A program made the position numbers and the translations under genes. 64,000 nucleotides of DNA, taken from positions 5,394,001 through 5,458,000 of the forward strand of contig OY762289.1 in NCBI GenBank assembly GCA_963665495.1, given 5' to 3'. Positions 51,806 to 59,502 of the stretch are shown here, piece after piece; positions within the stretch are counted from its first letter, which is position 1; each line of letters starts with the position of its first letter. This DNA comes from G963665495 sp963665495 (GTDB taxonomy: Bacteria; Desulfobacterota; Desulfovibrionia; Desulfovibrionales; Desulfovibrionaceae). The notes beneath the pieces were generated by a model. It was not told the origin of the DNA. It made no database searches and was given only the letters and a program-made list of their open reading frames with translations.

Positions 51806-52304
51806 CTAGAAGTAGTTCGCAAGTTTTAAAATATCCCGAACCCGCCCCAAAGAAACAGGATAAAAATCATGACAATCCACTCCGATGTCCATGCTGAGCC
51901 CCTCTGGCTCAAGTTGGTCGTGCGAGTGTCCGAAAAGGTGCCAGCTTCCGTAATGTGAGCGCGGCCAGACGCATTGCGTAGTGACAGACGACGATGAGCG
52001 TTTTATCAATCTGCTGCATCCAGATCGTAGGAGGGCTCTTTTTGCCGCCAAGCCAATAATCATGGCTTCCTTGGAGAAAAATATGCACGCCATTCAATTT
52101 TGAGATATATTTTTCTTCTACTTCTTCTCTCGTTTTGCATAAAGCAAAATCTCCAGCATGGACGACTATATCTTCGTCGGAAACGACTGAATTATGCCTC
52201 TTGATCAATTCCGAATCCATCTCACAGATATTGGTAAACGGCCGCTTACAATAATCAAGAATTTTTTCGTGACCGTAATGTTCGTCAGCAGTGAAATAGT
52301 ACAT
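51806..52304 (-). pseudogene. Metallophosphoesterase broken by a frameshift
   Basis: The first 110 or so residues read MYYFTADEHYGHEKILDYCK ... VVHAGDFAL ... FLQGSHDYWLGG ... VVCHYAMR, with the D-x-H, GDxxx and GSHD metal-binding motifs of small metallophosphoesterases. The remaining motif GSWHLFGHSHDQLEPEG, which completes the active site, is in a different frame and ends at 51806. The break lies near 51960-51970, just after CHYAMR. One base change in length would restore a normal protein of about 165 residues. It could be true decay, a sequencing error or a frameshifting site. Confidence 0.8.
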
Positions 52305-52328
52305 TTTTCGATTTACAATAAGTGTTGT

Positions 52329-52505
52329 TCATTTGTATGTGCGATACAACGATACCAACATAGGACAGGGAAGGGGATTGTCAGTACTTAAGCTGTCAGC
52401 CCAATCTCGGACAGTCTGATGGTCGAAAGCCCAGCCTGCATCCACGTCTTCGAGCGCTTCTTCAGTCATACTGTAATATTCTTCATCCATTTTGCTGCTT
52501 TTCAT
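52329..52505 (-). CDS. Small antitoxin-like protein, orphan
   Basis: A 58-residue frame begins MKSSKMDEEYYSMTEEALED and contains EEALEDVDAGWAFDHQTV and WADSLSTDNPLPCP. This resembles the C-terminal half of small chromosomal antitoxins of the type DVDAGRVIDHQxVxxWADSL found beside RelE/ParE-like toxins. No toxin gene follows it; the next downstream feature is the broken phosphoesterase. The last 12 residues (MLVSLYRTYK region) look non-native, suggesting the original C-terminus or a following toxin was lost. Confidence 0.5.
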   Translation of the reverse strand: MKSSKMDEEYYSMTEEALEDVDAGWAFDHQTVRDWADSLSTDNPLPCPMLVSLYRTYK

Positions 52506-52543
52506 GGGCGTAATGTCCTTTGATTTAGCATACAGTCAGTCTT

Positions 52544-52849
52544 TTACTCAGAAGAATCAGTCAGCCGCCTTTGCACATCCATCCTTTCGTGAAGCACGCC
52601 GATGATGTTGATAAACTGTCCGTCAAGCATGTAGAAAATGATATGTTTGTTTACACTGAACGAGTAATATCCTGTTTTGATATCTGTCCTGGCGAGCCCC
52701 ATTTTCGGATTAGTTGAAATCGTCTGTAATGTTTCCTCGATGGCCATGAGGTAGGCATCTGCTTGTTTTTCTCCCCATGTATCAAAAGTATAAATCCAGA
52801 TGTCTTTCAGCTGTTCCTTGGCTGCTGGTGTCAGGCGGACTTTATGCAT
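52544..52849 (-). CDS. parE: ParE-family toxin
   Basis: The 101-residue protein starts MHKVRLTPAAKEQLKDIWIY and contains TWGEKQADAYLMAIEETLQT and GYYSFSVNKHIIFYML, the usual ParE/RelE-superfamily strands, ending IGVLHERMDVQRRL. The ATG at 52849 overlaps the parD stop by 8 bases, the standard antitoxin-first arrangement; a longer frame through parD is not credible. Family members inhibit gyrase or ribosomes and are neutralised by ParD. Confidence 0.9.
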   Translation of the reverse strand: MHKVRLTPAAKEQLKDIWIYTFDTWGEKQADAYLMAIEETLQTISTNPKMGLARTDIKTGYYSFSVNKHIIFYMLDGQFINIIGVLHERMDVQRRLTDSSE

Positions 52850-53099
52850 TCCGTTCGTCTTTGGCTTCCCGGATAATGCCGGCCATATCCTGGTCAACGA
52901 ATTGGTTGTTCGCTGCCTGCTGTTCGCCAACTGCCAGTTTCTTTCTCATCGCCTCGAGTTTCATGTAATCCACAAGCTCCTCATGAGTGATCATGAAGCG
53001 CAGTGCTTCGCGAACTACTTCGCTGGCATTGTTGTAATGCCCGGAATCAACTCTGCTTTTTATATGAGCTTCCAATTCCGGAGTGAGGGAAATGTGCAT
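52842..53099 (-). CDS. parD: ParD-family antitoxin
   Basis: The 85-residue ribbon-helix-helix protein opens MHISLTPELEAHIKSRVDSG, then HYNNASEVVREALRFM, the DNA-binding strand and helices. The C-terminal part (KKLAVGEQQAANNQFVDQD) is the toxin-binding tail. AAAAGGAGG precedes the start, and the gene overlaps parE. It is expected to repress its own operon. It lies within the AT-rich accessory segment. Confidence 0.9.
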   Translation of the reverse strand: MHISLTPELEAHIKSRVDSGHYNNASEVVREALRFMITHEELVDYMKLEAMRKKLAVGEQQAANNQFVDQDMAGIIREAKDERNA

Positions 53100-53215
53100 G
53101 GCGGTCCTCCTTTTCTATGAAAAATAAGGCTTGCTACAAACATTGTCAAAGATTGTAGGTCAAAAATCCAAGACTGGGATGTGCGTATTGCACAGATTAT
53201 CGCCAAGATGATTCT

Positions 53216-53416
53216 CTATTTTGGGGAATATTTGGCAAAAATAGCGAACTTTTCCTGGAGGACAAACTCTTCATCGCTAATGGGCGCTTTTGCCCGTTCG
53301 AGTAACGCGGCGAATGCTTGCGGATCGCCTTCAATGCCTTCAAGCCTGTTGTTAGCCCGGGATTCGTGGAGGCGCTTGATCCGATTCATGCTAATTTCAG
53401 GTAGATCTCCTGACAT
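53216..53416 (-). CDS. VbhA-like (Fic-type) antitoxin domain protein, orphan
   Basis: The 66-residue protein contains RIKRLHESRANNRLEGIEGD and AFAALLERAKAPISDEEFVL. The ANNRLEG-type helix followed by a D/S-x-E-E-F segment resembles the VbhA/YhfG antitoxins that block Fic AMP-transferases with a glutamate finger; the family's (S/T)-x3-E-(G/N) motif is only partly met, with Asn at the first position. No Fic gene is next to it. It may be an orphan from a lost Fic module. Confidence 0.5.
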   Translation of the reverse strand: MSGDLPEISMNRIKRLHESRANNRLEGIEGDPQAFAALLERAKAPISDEEFVLQEKFAIFAKYSPK

Positions 53417-53773
53417 AATAGAATGTGACTCCTGCGAAGCGATTCTATCTTTTTTTGGGGAAAGCGGGCAACGCCCTTTAATGAGGTGAAAAAATAAGTT
53501 TCCGGAGGAGAACTTTCAAAGGTTGGATCAGTTTCCAATAATTAATGGCTGTTTTTTGAGTACTACTCATTTAATCAACCAACCGCTGATTAGCCTTATG
53601 TGTGGCACAACTTTCCATGGATTTTGGCCAAATTTAACGGTTGTACCACCGGTTGTGCCACTAAGTTCTGGATACCCCCGGACAATATGGGAGGTAGTAA
53701 ACAAAACTAGGTTTGGTTTGTCTAGTGGTTTTGGGTGGTTGAGGACCGTATAGGATGGTATGAGAGGTTGAAA
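53417..53773. other. Intergenic region at the right edge of the accessory island
   Basis: These 357 bases lie between the VbhA-like gene and the 3' end of ssrA and hold no supported gene. They contain a 21-base repeat copy (53640-53660) and an inverted half-copy GTGGCACAAC at about 53602-53611. This is where an integrase gene would be expected, but none is present. Confidence 0.6.
53640..53660 (+). repeat. 21-base repeat, right copy
   Basis: GTTGTACCACCGGTTGTGCC followed by A is the partner of 50185-50205 (18 of 21 identical, direct). A further inverted half-site GTGGCACAAC lies 30 bases to the left. It is about 115 bases from the 3' end of ssrA, as expected for integrase-binding sites beside an attachment site. 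Confidence 0.5.
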
Positions 53774-54132
53774 TGGTGGAGGCGGGGGGAATCGAACCCC
53801 CGTCCGAGAAAGATCCACCAAGGCGTCTACAGGTATAGGTCAAATATTACTCTCGCCATATACGATGCCTCTGACCAGGGCTGGAATACGGCCAGTCTCG
53901 TCTAAGGATTCGCCCCATTTCGGACAGACAACAAGCAGGAGCTAGCCTGATAATTTTTCACTTTCCAGGCGTATCAGGCGTCTTCCAGGAAAGTGCGGTT
54001 GCTTAATTAAGCAGCCAGTGCGTAATCGTAGTCGTTGTTGGCAACTATAATTATACCGCTTTTTAACGAGGCCAGCGGTGCCTCGACCTGCAACCTTGGC
54101 TTCCACGTCCCCGTCGAAACCAGTGCGCCCCC
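53774..54132 (-). ncRNA. ssrA: Transfer-messenger RNA (tmRNA)
   Basis: On the minus strand the RNA begins GGGGGCGCACTGGTTTCGAC (54132 downwards) and ends with the T-arm GGTTCGATTCCCCCCGCC and TCCACCA, so the 5' and 3' ends form the tRNA-Ala-like acceptor stem. CCA is encoded. The tag reading frame gives ANNDYDYALAA followed by stop codons at about 54007-54012, the Desulfovibrio-like tag. Total length is 359 bases, normal for a one-piece tmRNA. It rescues stalled ribosomes with SmpB, which is not in the window. The 3' end abuts the accessory island. Confidence 0.96.
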
Positions 54133-54309
54133 ATTAGGAACTGTAAATAATATAATATCTGTTATGTTGTTGGCAAGGGAAAAGTCGCATTTGCGCTTGC
54201 GTGGAACTTCCATGCTAACAAGCCGGAATAAAGAATTTATTTAATGAGACAAGCGGGTGCCCTTTTCGTTGATGAAAGGATATTCCATTCGTTCCTGCAC
54301 TTTTGCAGA

Positions 54310-55659
54310 TCAGACGGCTACCGGCACGCTCAGGGTAATTGTCGTTCTGTCAGGGATGCTCGTATCCAGAGTCACGCTTCCGCCATGGGCCTCTGTGGCC
54401 AGTCTGGCGGAATAAGCCCCCATTCCTTTGCCTCTTGGTTTGCCGCTGGTGACGTACTTCTCGAACAAACGGTCGCGAATCTCCTCTGGCACTGAGCCCT
54501 GGTTCTGGAACACAAAATAAACCGAGCCATTCACTCTGCTGGCCGTCACCGTAATTTCTCCGTCCCTGGGTGAGGCTTCCATAGCATTTTGCGCCAGGTT
54601 GACAAGGGCGCGAAAGAACACGGCCTCGTCTATCGAGATGCGCGCGTCCGCAGTATTGGTCGCAGCGATGACGACGCTGAGTCCGTGAGGCTGGGCCAGC
54701 GTATTGAGTTCTTTTTCCAGCTGCTGCAACAGGTCCGCAACGGACACGGAAGTGAGCGTCAAAGGCAGTTCCTCATGCTCGGCCTGGTGCAGCTTCAGAA
54801 AAAAGGAGATGGTATCCTTGATTCGTCTGGCTGATAAGACGATATCCTTCAAGCCGGTTTGTGTTGCCGGTGTGAGCGAGTCATCCGCAAGCAGCTTTTC
54901 CGCATTATACAGAATAGGCATCAGGGGGCCGTGCAGGTCGTGGTGGATCATGGCCTCCAGTGTTTCACGGCACTGCAGGTTGTTTTGCAGTTCGGCGTGT
55001 TGCTGTTGCAACCGCATGTGCAGTACGTCGGTGACCATGACTGAAAAGGAAAATGCCATGGCTGTTACAGCGGCAATGCTTGCGAGCATATAGTATTCAT
55101 GGTTGGTATTGGACCAGACGCCCGGGGAATTGCTTTGACAGATCAACGTGATTCTCGCTACAGAAACCACAGCGTAGAAGACATGCGCGAGGCAAAAAAG
55201 CGGACGGCCGATTCCCTGGAGCCTGGAAAAATAGACGGCAACGGCGACAATGACGCCATTCAGGCCCAGGATGCCGTGAGTCAGCACGGCCCGCGGCTTG
55301 GCAATGTCCTGCACGGCCGTGAACCAGTAGATGACTCCTGCGAACAGAAGGACGAACAGCCCCAAAAGGACAGCCTGACGCCGGGATGCGCCCTTGTAGC
55401 CGGCAAAACGCAGGACGCCGTCCAGACTGATCAGCGAACCGAGTATGAGCAGCGTATTGGCCATGACGATGGTTTGAAAATCAGGCGCTCTGCCGCGAAG
55501 CAGGAACAGCACAAGGGCAGGCAGGTGCAGAGTAAGACCGAAGGCCCATTGCCTGGCGCCCCGCATGCTTTCAGAGGACCAGACAATGGCCCAGGCGAAG
55601 AGGGTTACGACCAGCGAGGAAACAATATGGGCAATATGCAGCGAATAGGTGTCGAACAT
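54310..55659 (-). CDS. Membrane-bound sensor histidine kinase
   Basis: The protein has 449 residues. Six or seven hydrophobic helices (about 5-220) form the sensor region, without a large periplasmic domain. The phosphoacceptor His is in ETLEAMIHHDLHGPLMPIL. The ATPase domain has the N-box LVNLAQNAMEAS, a G-box GKPRGKGMGAYSARLATEA and GGSVTLDTS. It is divergent to a response regulator gene 58 bases away, which is its likely partner. The signal is unknown. Confidence 0.92.
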   Translation of the reverse strand: MFDTYSLHIAHIVSSLVVTLFAWAIVWSSESMRGARQWAFGLTLHLPALVLFLLRGRAPDFQTIVMANTLLILGSLISLDGVLRFAGYKGASRRQAVLLGLFVLLFAGVIYWFTAVQDIAKPRAVLTHGILGLNGVIVAVAVYFSRLQGIGRPLFCLAHVFYAVVSVARITLICQSNSPGVWSNTNHEYYMLASIAAVTAMAFSFSVMVTDVLHMRLQQQHAELQNNLQCRETLEAMIHHDLHGPLMPILYNAEKLLADDSLTPATQTGLKDIVLSARRIKDTISFFLKLHQAEHEELPLTLTSVSVADLLQQLEKELNTLAQPHGLSVVIAATNTADARISIDEAVFFRALVNLAQNAMEASPRDGEITVTASRVNGSVYFVFQNQGSVPEEIRDRLFEKYVTSGKPRGKGMGAYSARLATEAHGGSVTLDTSIPDRTTITLSVPVAV

Positions 55660-55717
55660 GAGGTCTCCTGCAGTCGCGTACGCAGGTCACGCGCTGCGAA
55701 ATGATCCGGCGGGTATT

Positions 55718-56302
55718 ATGAGCGATTCTTTTGCGGCCCTGATAGTGGACGATATACCTGAGCAACAGCGGGTCTTGCAAGACATGCTGCATGGACGCGG
55801 TCTGAACGTTGCCGCGGTTTCCGGCGGGGAGGAAGCCCTGGCCAGACTGGCGCGGCAGCAGTTCGATCTGGTGCTGGCCGACCTGATCATGCCGCGTATG
55901 GATGGTATGGAATTGCTGGCCCAGATCCGCCTGCGCCACCCGGGGGTGGAAGTAATCATGCTCACCAGCTTTGCGGACGTGCGCAGCGCCGTGGAAGCCA
56001 TGCGCCAGGGGGCTTTTTCCTACTTTCGCAAAGGTGGAGACCCGCGCGAACTGCTGGCGGAAATCGCCAAAGTGCAGGAACTGGTGCGGCTGCGCAAAAA
56101 TTCGGGCTGTGCGGACGAACCCGCACCACCGCTTTCCGAACAATCCGGAATCAAAACCCTTTCCGACGTCCGTATTGAGGCGGAAACACAGCATATTTTG
56201 TCCGTGCTGCGCGCCACAAACGACAACCGCACCCACGCCGCCCGTATCCTGGGCATCAGCTACCGCCAGCTTTGCAACCGGCTGAAAGATTTAAATATCT
56301 GA
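55718..56302 (+). CDS. Response regulator with Fis-type DNA-binding domain
   Basis: The protein has 194 residues from the ATG at 55718. The receiver domain has the acidic pocket in ALIVDDIPEQQ, the phosphoacceptor Asp in LVLADLIMPRMDGMELL, Thr/Ser in VIMLTSFAD and the conserved Lys in SYFRKGGD. The C-terminal helix-turn-helix (TNDNRTHAARILGISYRQLCNRL) is of the Fis/NtrC type, but there is no AAA+ domain between, so it should act as a direct regulator of the ActR/PrrA-like kind. Its divergent neighbour encodes the kinase. Confidence 0.92.
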   Translation: MSDSFAALIVDDIPEQQRVLQDMLHGRGLNVAAVSGGEEALARLARQQFDLVLADLIMPRMDGMELLAQIRLRHPGVEVIMLTSFADVRSAVEAMRQGAFSYFRKGGDPRELLAEIAKVQELVRLRKNSGCADEPAPPLSEQSGIKTLSDVRIEAETQHILSVLRATNDNRTHAARILGISYRQLCNRLKDLNI

Positions 56303-56465
56303 TCCCTCCCTTCCTTCCTTTTCAAGATATGTAATTCGCTTCAGAGAAGTACGTTTCATATTTTTTCAATCTTTTTAGTCTGTTATTGTTCTCTGTGATT
56401 CGGAGTTGAGCCTTGCTGCAGAGGGAGGCTGTCTCTCTGCGAAGATACAATCACGGAGGGGAAGC

Positions 56466-56684
56466 ATGCGAAAAATGGGTTGTACGTTCTTTGTGTCGGC
56501 TGCCTTTTGTATAGGGCTGTTGTGGATGCAGGCCGGAATAGTCTGCGCAGCCATTTCCAACGGACAGAGTGCCGATCTGGTTGTCGGCCAGGCGAATTTT
56601 ACTTCCAACACCAGTGGCACGGGTGCCGGCCAGTTTAATCGTCCGCTGGGAACAGTAAAAGACCCCGTATCGGGCAAGATTTTT
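56466..56684 (+). pseudogene. NHL-repeat protein, 5' part interrupted by ISL3 insertion
   Basis: The frame starts at 56466 after GGAGGGGA and encodes MRKMGCTFFVSAAFCIGLLW, a Sec signal, then SNGQSADLVVGQANFTSNTS and the beginning of an NHL-type repeat (TVKDPVSGKIF). At 56685 the insertion sequence begins and the frame ends soon after in IS sequence. Removing the IS and one copy of the duplicated AGATTTTT joins GKIF directly to VVDYNNNRVKRW in frame with the 3' part at 57996-59407. The intact gene would code for about 540 residues. Confidence 0.92.
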
Positions 56685-57995
56685 GGTTCATCCGGATGAA
56701 GCGTACTTTTGACAAAAAGAGTGGACATGGAGTCCAGTCGATTTTCACGCCAATGAGAATCGAACGGAGGAACCACCATGTCCACGAGTTTGATGTACCA
56801 TGCGTTCGGGTTGGTCGGCTACGACTACATTCGGCAAACATACGTTTCTGGTAGCCTGATTTTTCATGTCCAACCGAAAGCCAAGATGCTCCGATGTCCC
56901 TCTTGCAAGAGCAAAAACGTATTGCGACGCGGGGAATCTGAACGGTGGCTAAGGACAGTGCCTATTGGGTTCAAACCAGTCTGGCTGGTGGTAAACGTGC
57001 CGCGCGTCGAGTGCAGGAAATGTGGTTGTGTACGACGCATAGACATCAAAATTGCGAATAAAAGACGCTGGTATACAAAGGCATTTGAGCGGTTCGTTTT
57101 GTTCTTGGTGAAAACTATGACCATGCTTGATGCCGCCAATCTATTGGGTATCGGCTGGGATAGCGTCAAAGATATTTTCAAACGCAACCTTCAACGGAAA
57201 TATAGCAACCCCAAGCTTTCAAAGCTCAGGTATTTTGCCATTGACGAAATAAGTGTCCGCAAGGGGCACAAATATCTGACTTTGGTCATGGATTTGAAAA
57301 GCGGCGCGGTGATTTTTGTGGGGGACGGCAAAGGAGCTAACGCGCTGAAACCATTTTGGAGGAAACTGAAGCGTTCTCGGGCAAAAATTCGTGCTGTGGC
57401 TACGGACTTGAGTGCAGCCTATATTGGAGCCGTGCTGGAGAATTTGCCAGGAGTACCATTGGTTTTCGACCATTTTCATGTGGTCAAATTGATGAACGAC
57501 AAACTTACGGAAGTTCGTCGCAAGCAATACCGGGAGTTGAAAGACAGCATGGGCAAGGATGTACTCAAAGGAAGCCGGTGGCTCCTTTTGAAAAATCCTG
57601 ACAACCTTGATGTGAATCGAAACGAGCGGGAGCGTTTGAACGAGGCGTTGAAATACAATCAACCACTGGCGCTTGCGTACTACATGAAGGAAGATTTGCG
57701 GCAAATATGGAATCAATCCAGCAAGTCGGAAGCTGAGATTTTCCTCAATGACTGGATTGCTCGTGCCAGAGTCTCAGGACTCGGCCCTTTGATGACGATA
57801 GGTGGAACTTTGGCGGCTCACCGGTCTGGCATCCTGGCCTGGTACGATCATCCGATAACATCGGGGCCAATGGAAGGAACAAACAACAAAATCAAAACAA
57901 TGAAAAGGCAAGCATACGGTTATCGAGATATGGAATTCTTCAAACTCAGGATCATGGGGATTCATGAGGCGAAGTACGCTTTGACCGGATGAGCC
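56685..57995 (+). mobile_element. ISL3-family insertion sequence with 8-bp target duplication
   Basis: The element is 1311 bases long. The left end GGTTCATCCGGATGAAGCGT and the right end, read inverted, GGCTCATCCGGTCAAAGCGT match at 16 of the first 20 positions, and ACTT follows in both. The flanking target duplication AGATTTTT is perfect (56677-56684 and 57996-58003), the 8 bases usual for ISL3. The element carries one transposase gene and disrupts an NHL-repeat gene. The perfect duplication and intact transposase point to a recent insertion. Confidence 0.95.
56778..57992 (+). CDS. tnp: ISL3-family transposase
   Basis: The protein has 404 residues. The N-terminal zinc-finger-like region has CPSCKSKN and CRKCG, as in ISL3/ISAzo13-like transposases, followed by a helix-turn-helix (MTMLDAANLLGIGWDSVKDI). 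The catalytic DDE core includes YFAIDEISVRKGHKYLTLVM with the first Asp, VATDLSAAYIGAVLENLPGV with the second, and SGPMEGTNNKIKTMKRQAYG with the Glu. The stop lies within the right inverted repeat. The gene is full length and appears functional. Confidence 0.95.
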   Translation: MSTSLMYHAFGLVGYDYIRQTYVSGSLIFHVQPKAKMLRCPSCKSKNVLRRGESERWLRTVPIGFKPVWLVVNVPRVECRKCGCVRRIDIKIANKRRWYTKAFERFVLFLVKTMTMLDAANLLGIGWDSVKDIFKRNLQRKYSNPKLSKLRYFAIDEISVRKGHKYLTLVMDLKSGAVIFVGDGKGANALKPFWRKLKRSRAKIRAVATDLSAAYIGAVLENLPGVPLVFDHFHVVKLMNDKLTEVRRKQYRELKDSMGKDVLKGSRWLLLKNPDNLDVNRNERERLNEALKYNQPLALAYYMKEDLRQIWNQSSKSEAEIFLNDWIARARVSGLGPLMTIGGTLAAHRSGILAWYDHPITSGPMEGTNNKIKTMKRQAYGYRDMEFFKLRIMGIHEAKYALTG

Positions 57996-59407
57996 AGATT
58001 TTTGTGGTGGATTACAACAACAACCGTGTAAAACGCTGGAGTTCATTAACCAGCTATCTGGCCAATGAAGACGCCGAAGCCGTGCTGGGACAGGACGATT
58101 TTACAGGGAGTTCCGCAAACAAGGGCGGTACAACAAGCGCATCGGGGCTCGCCTCCCCAAGAAGCCTGGCAATGGATTCCAAGGGCAACCTGTATGTCAG
58201 CGACAACGGCAATTACCGTGTTCTGCGTTTTGACAATGCGGCAAACAAAGCAAATGGAGCGGCCGCAGACGGGGTCATCGGCCAGACTTCCTTTACCGGC
58301 AATACAGGAGCGACAGAACGCGGCAGATTGAATTTTCCAGGCGGGGTCTTTGTGGACAGTAAGGATCGCCTGTGGGTTGCCGATAGCAGCAACCACCGCG
58401 TCCTGCGTTATGATTCTCCGGCCACGCTGGACGGCAGCGGCGGGTCAGCGACCAATGCCGACGCGGTCATCGGCCAGAGTTCATGGACTACGAAAGTCTC
58501 AGCGACAACCCGCAGCGGTCTCAATGGCCCCTGGGTTGTATACGTGGACAGCAGCAACCGGCTCTGGATCATGGACCAATACAATAGCCGCGTTTTGCGC
58601 TTTGACAATGCGGACACACTGGACGGTTCTGGCGGCACCGCGCCCGAGGCTTCCGCCGTGATCGGCCAGGCAAGTTTTACGTCAGACGTTAACGGCGTGA
58701 CCGCCAGTCTGTTAAGCGGTGAAGAAAGAGGGCTCTGGCTGGACGATCAGGGAAACCTCTGGGTAACGGATACCAATAACCATCGAGTCCTTCGCTTCAG
58801 CAATGCCGCAACGTTGGACGGATCCGGCGGCACCGCGCCGGAGGCGGACCTGGTGCTTGGGCAATATGTTTTCACCACCAGGAATAAAAATGCGGGCGCT
58901 GGCGACAGCTCCGTTGTTTCCAACGGCTTTCTGTACCCTGAAGGCCTGGTCGTCATGGACGGCAGGCTGATGCTTGCAGACGTTCGCAACAACAGAATAT
59001 TGATTTTCGCCCTATACCCGGTGGTGGAAACCACCGCGTTGAGCAACATGACGGGCGTTTCTGCACAATCCGGCGGTAATGTGACCGATGATGTCGGGAA
59101 AACAATCACTGCCAGAGGCGTCTGCTGGAATACCTCCGGATCTCCCACCACTCAGGATTCCTGCACCAGCGACGGGACCGGAAGCGGCTCTTTCAGCAGC
59201 ACTCTCACCGGATTGAGTTCGCAGACCACCTATTATGTCCGCGCATACGCCACAAACAGCGCCGGGACGGGGTACGGTTCGGAGCTGTCCTTCTCGACAA
59301 CCACAGGCGGGGCTGCTGATGCTCCTTTGCCGCTGGTCTGGGCTTGCATCTTTGTGGGGCTGCTGCTGGCCGGGGGCGTGTTCCGGCAGCAACTTCGAAA
59401 AAATTAA
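57996..59407 (+). pseudogene. NHL-repeat protein, 3' part beyond the ISL3 insertion
   Basis: From the end of the IS the frame reads IFVVDYNNNRVKRWSSLTSY and continues with about five NHL/beta-propeller-like repeats, each with a VxDSxNRLWIMDQYNSRVLRF-like core and a VIGQxxF element. An Ig/fibronectin-like domain follows (about 350-430 of this part, SAQSGGNVTDDVGKTITARG), then a terminal hydrophobic helix and RKN, suggesting membrane anchoring at the C-terminus. An ATG/GTG start may allow expression of this part alone, but without a signal peptide it would not be exported. Confidence 0.9.
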
Positions 59408-59446
59408 TGGAATTTGGCGGGGGAGCGGTATCGTCAGAACCGCAAA

Positions 59447-59475
59447 AAATCCGGCCGGTTAAACCGGCCGGATTT
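59447..59475. terminator. Bidirectional terminator between convergent genes
   Basis: AAATCCGGCCGG (59447-59458) pairs perfectly with CCGGCCGGATTT (59464-59475), with A-runs on the left and T-rich sequence on the right. It lies between the stops of the NHL gene (59407) and the cytochrome gene (59503), so it can act on both strands. Confidence 0.88.
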
Positions 59476-59502
59476 ATCATTGCCGGCTGGTGACCAATAA
59501 CA

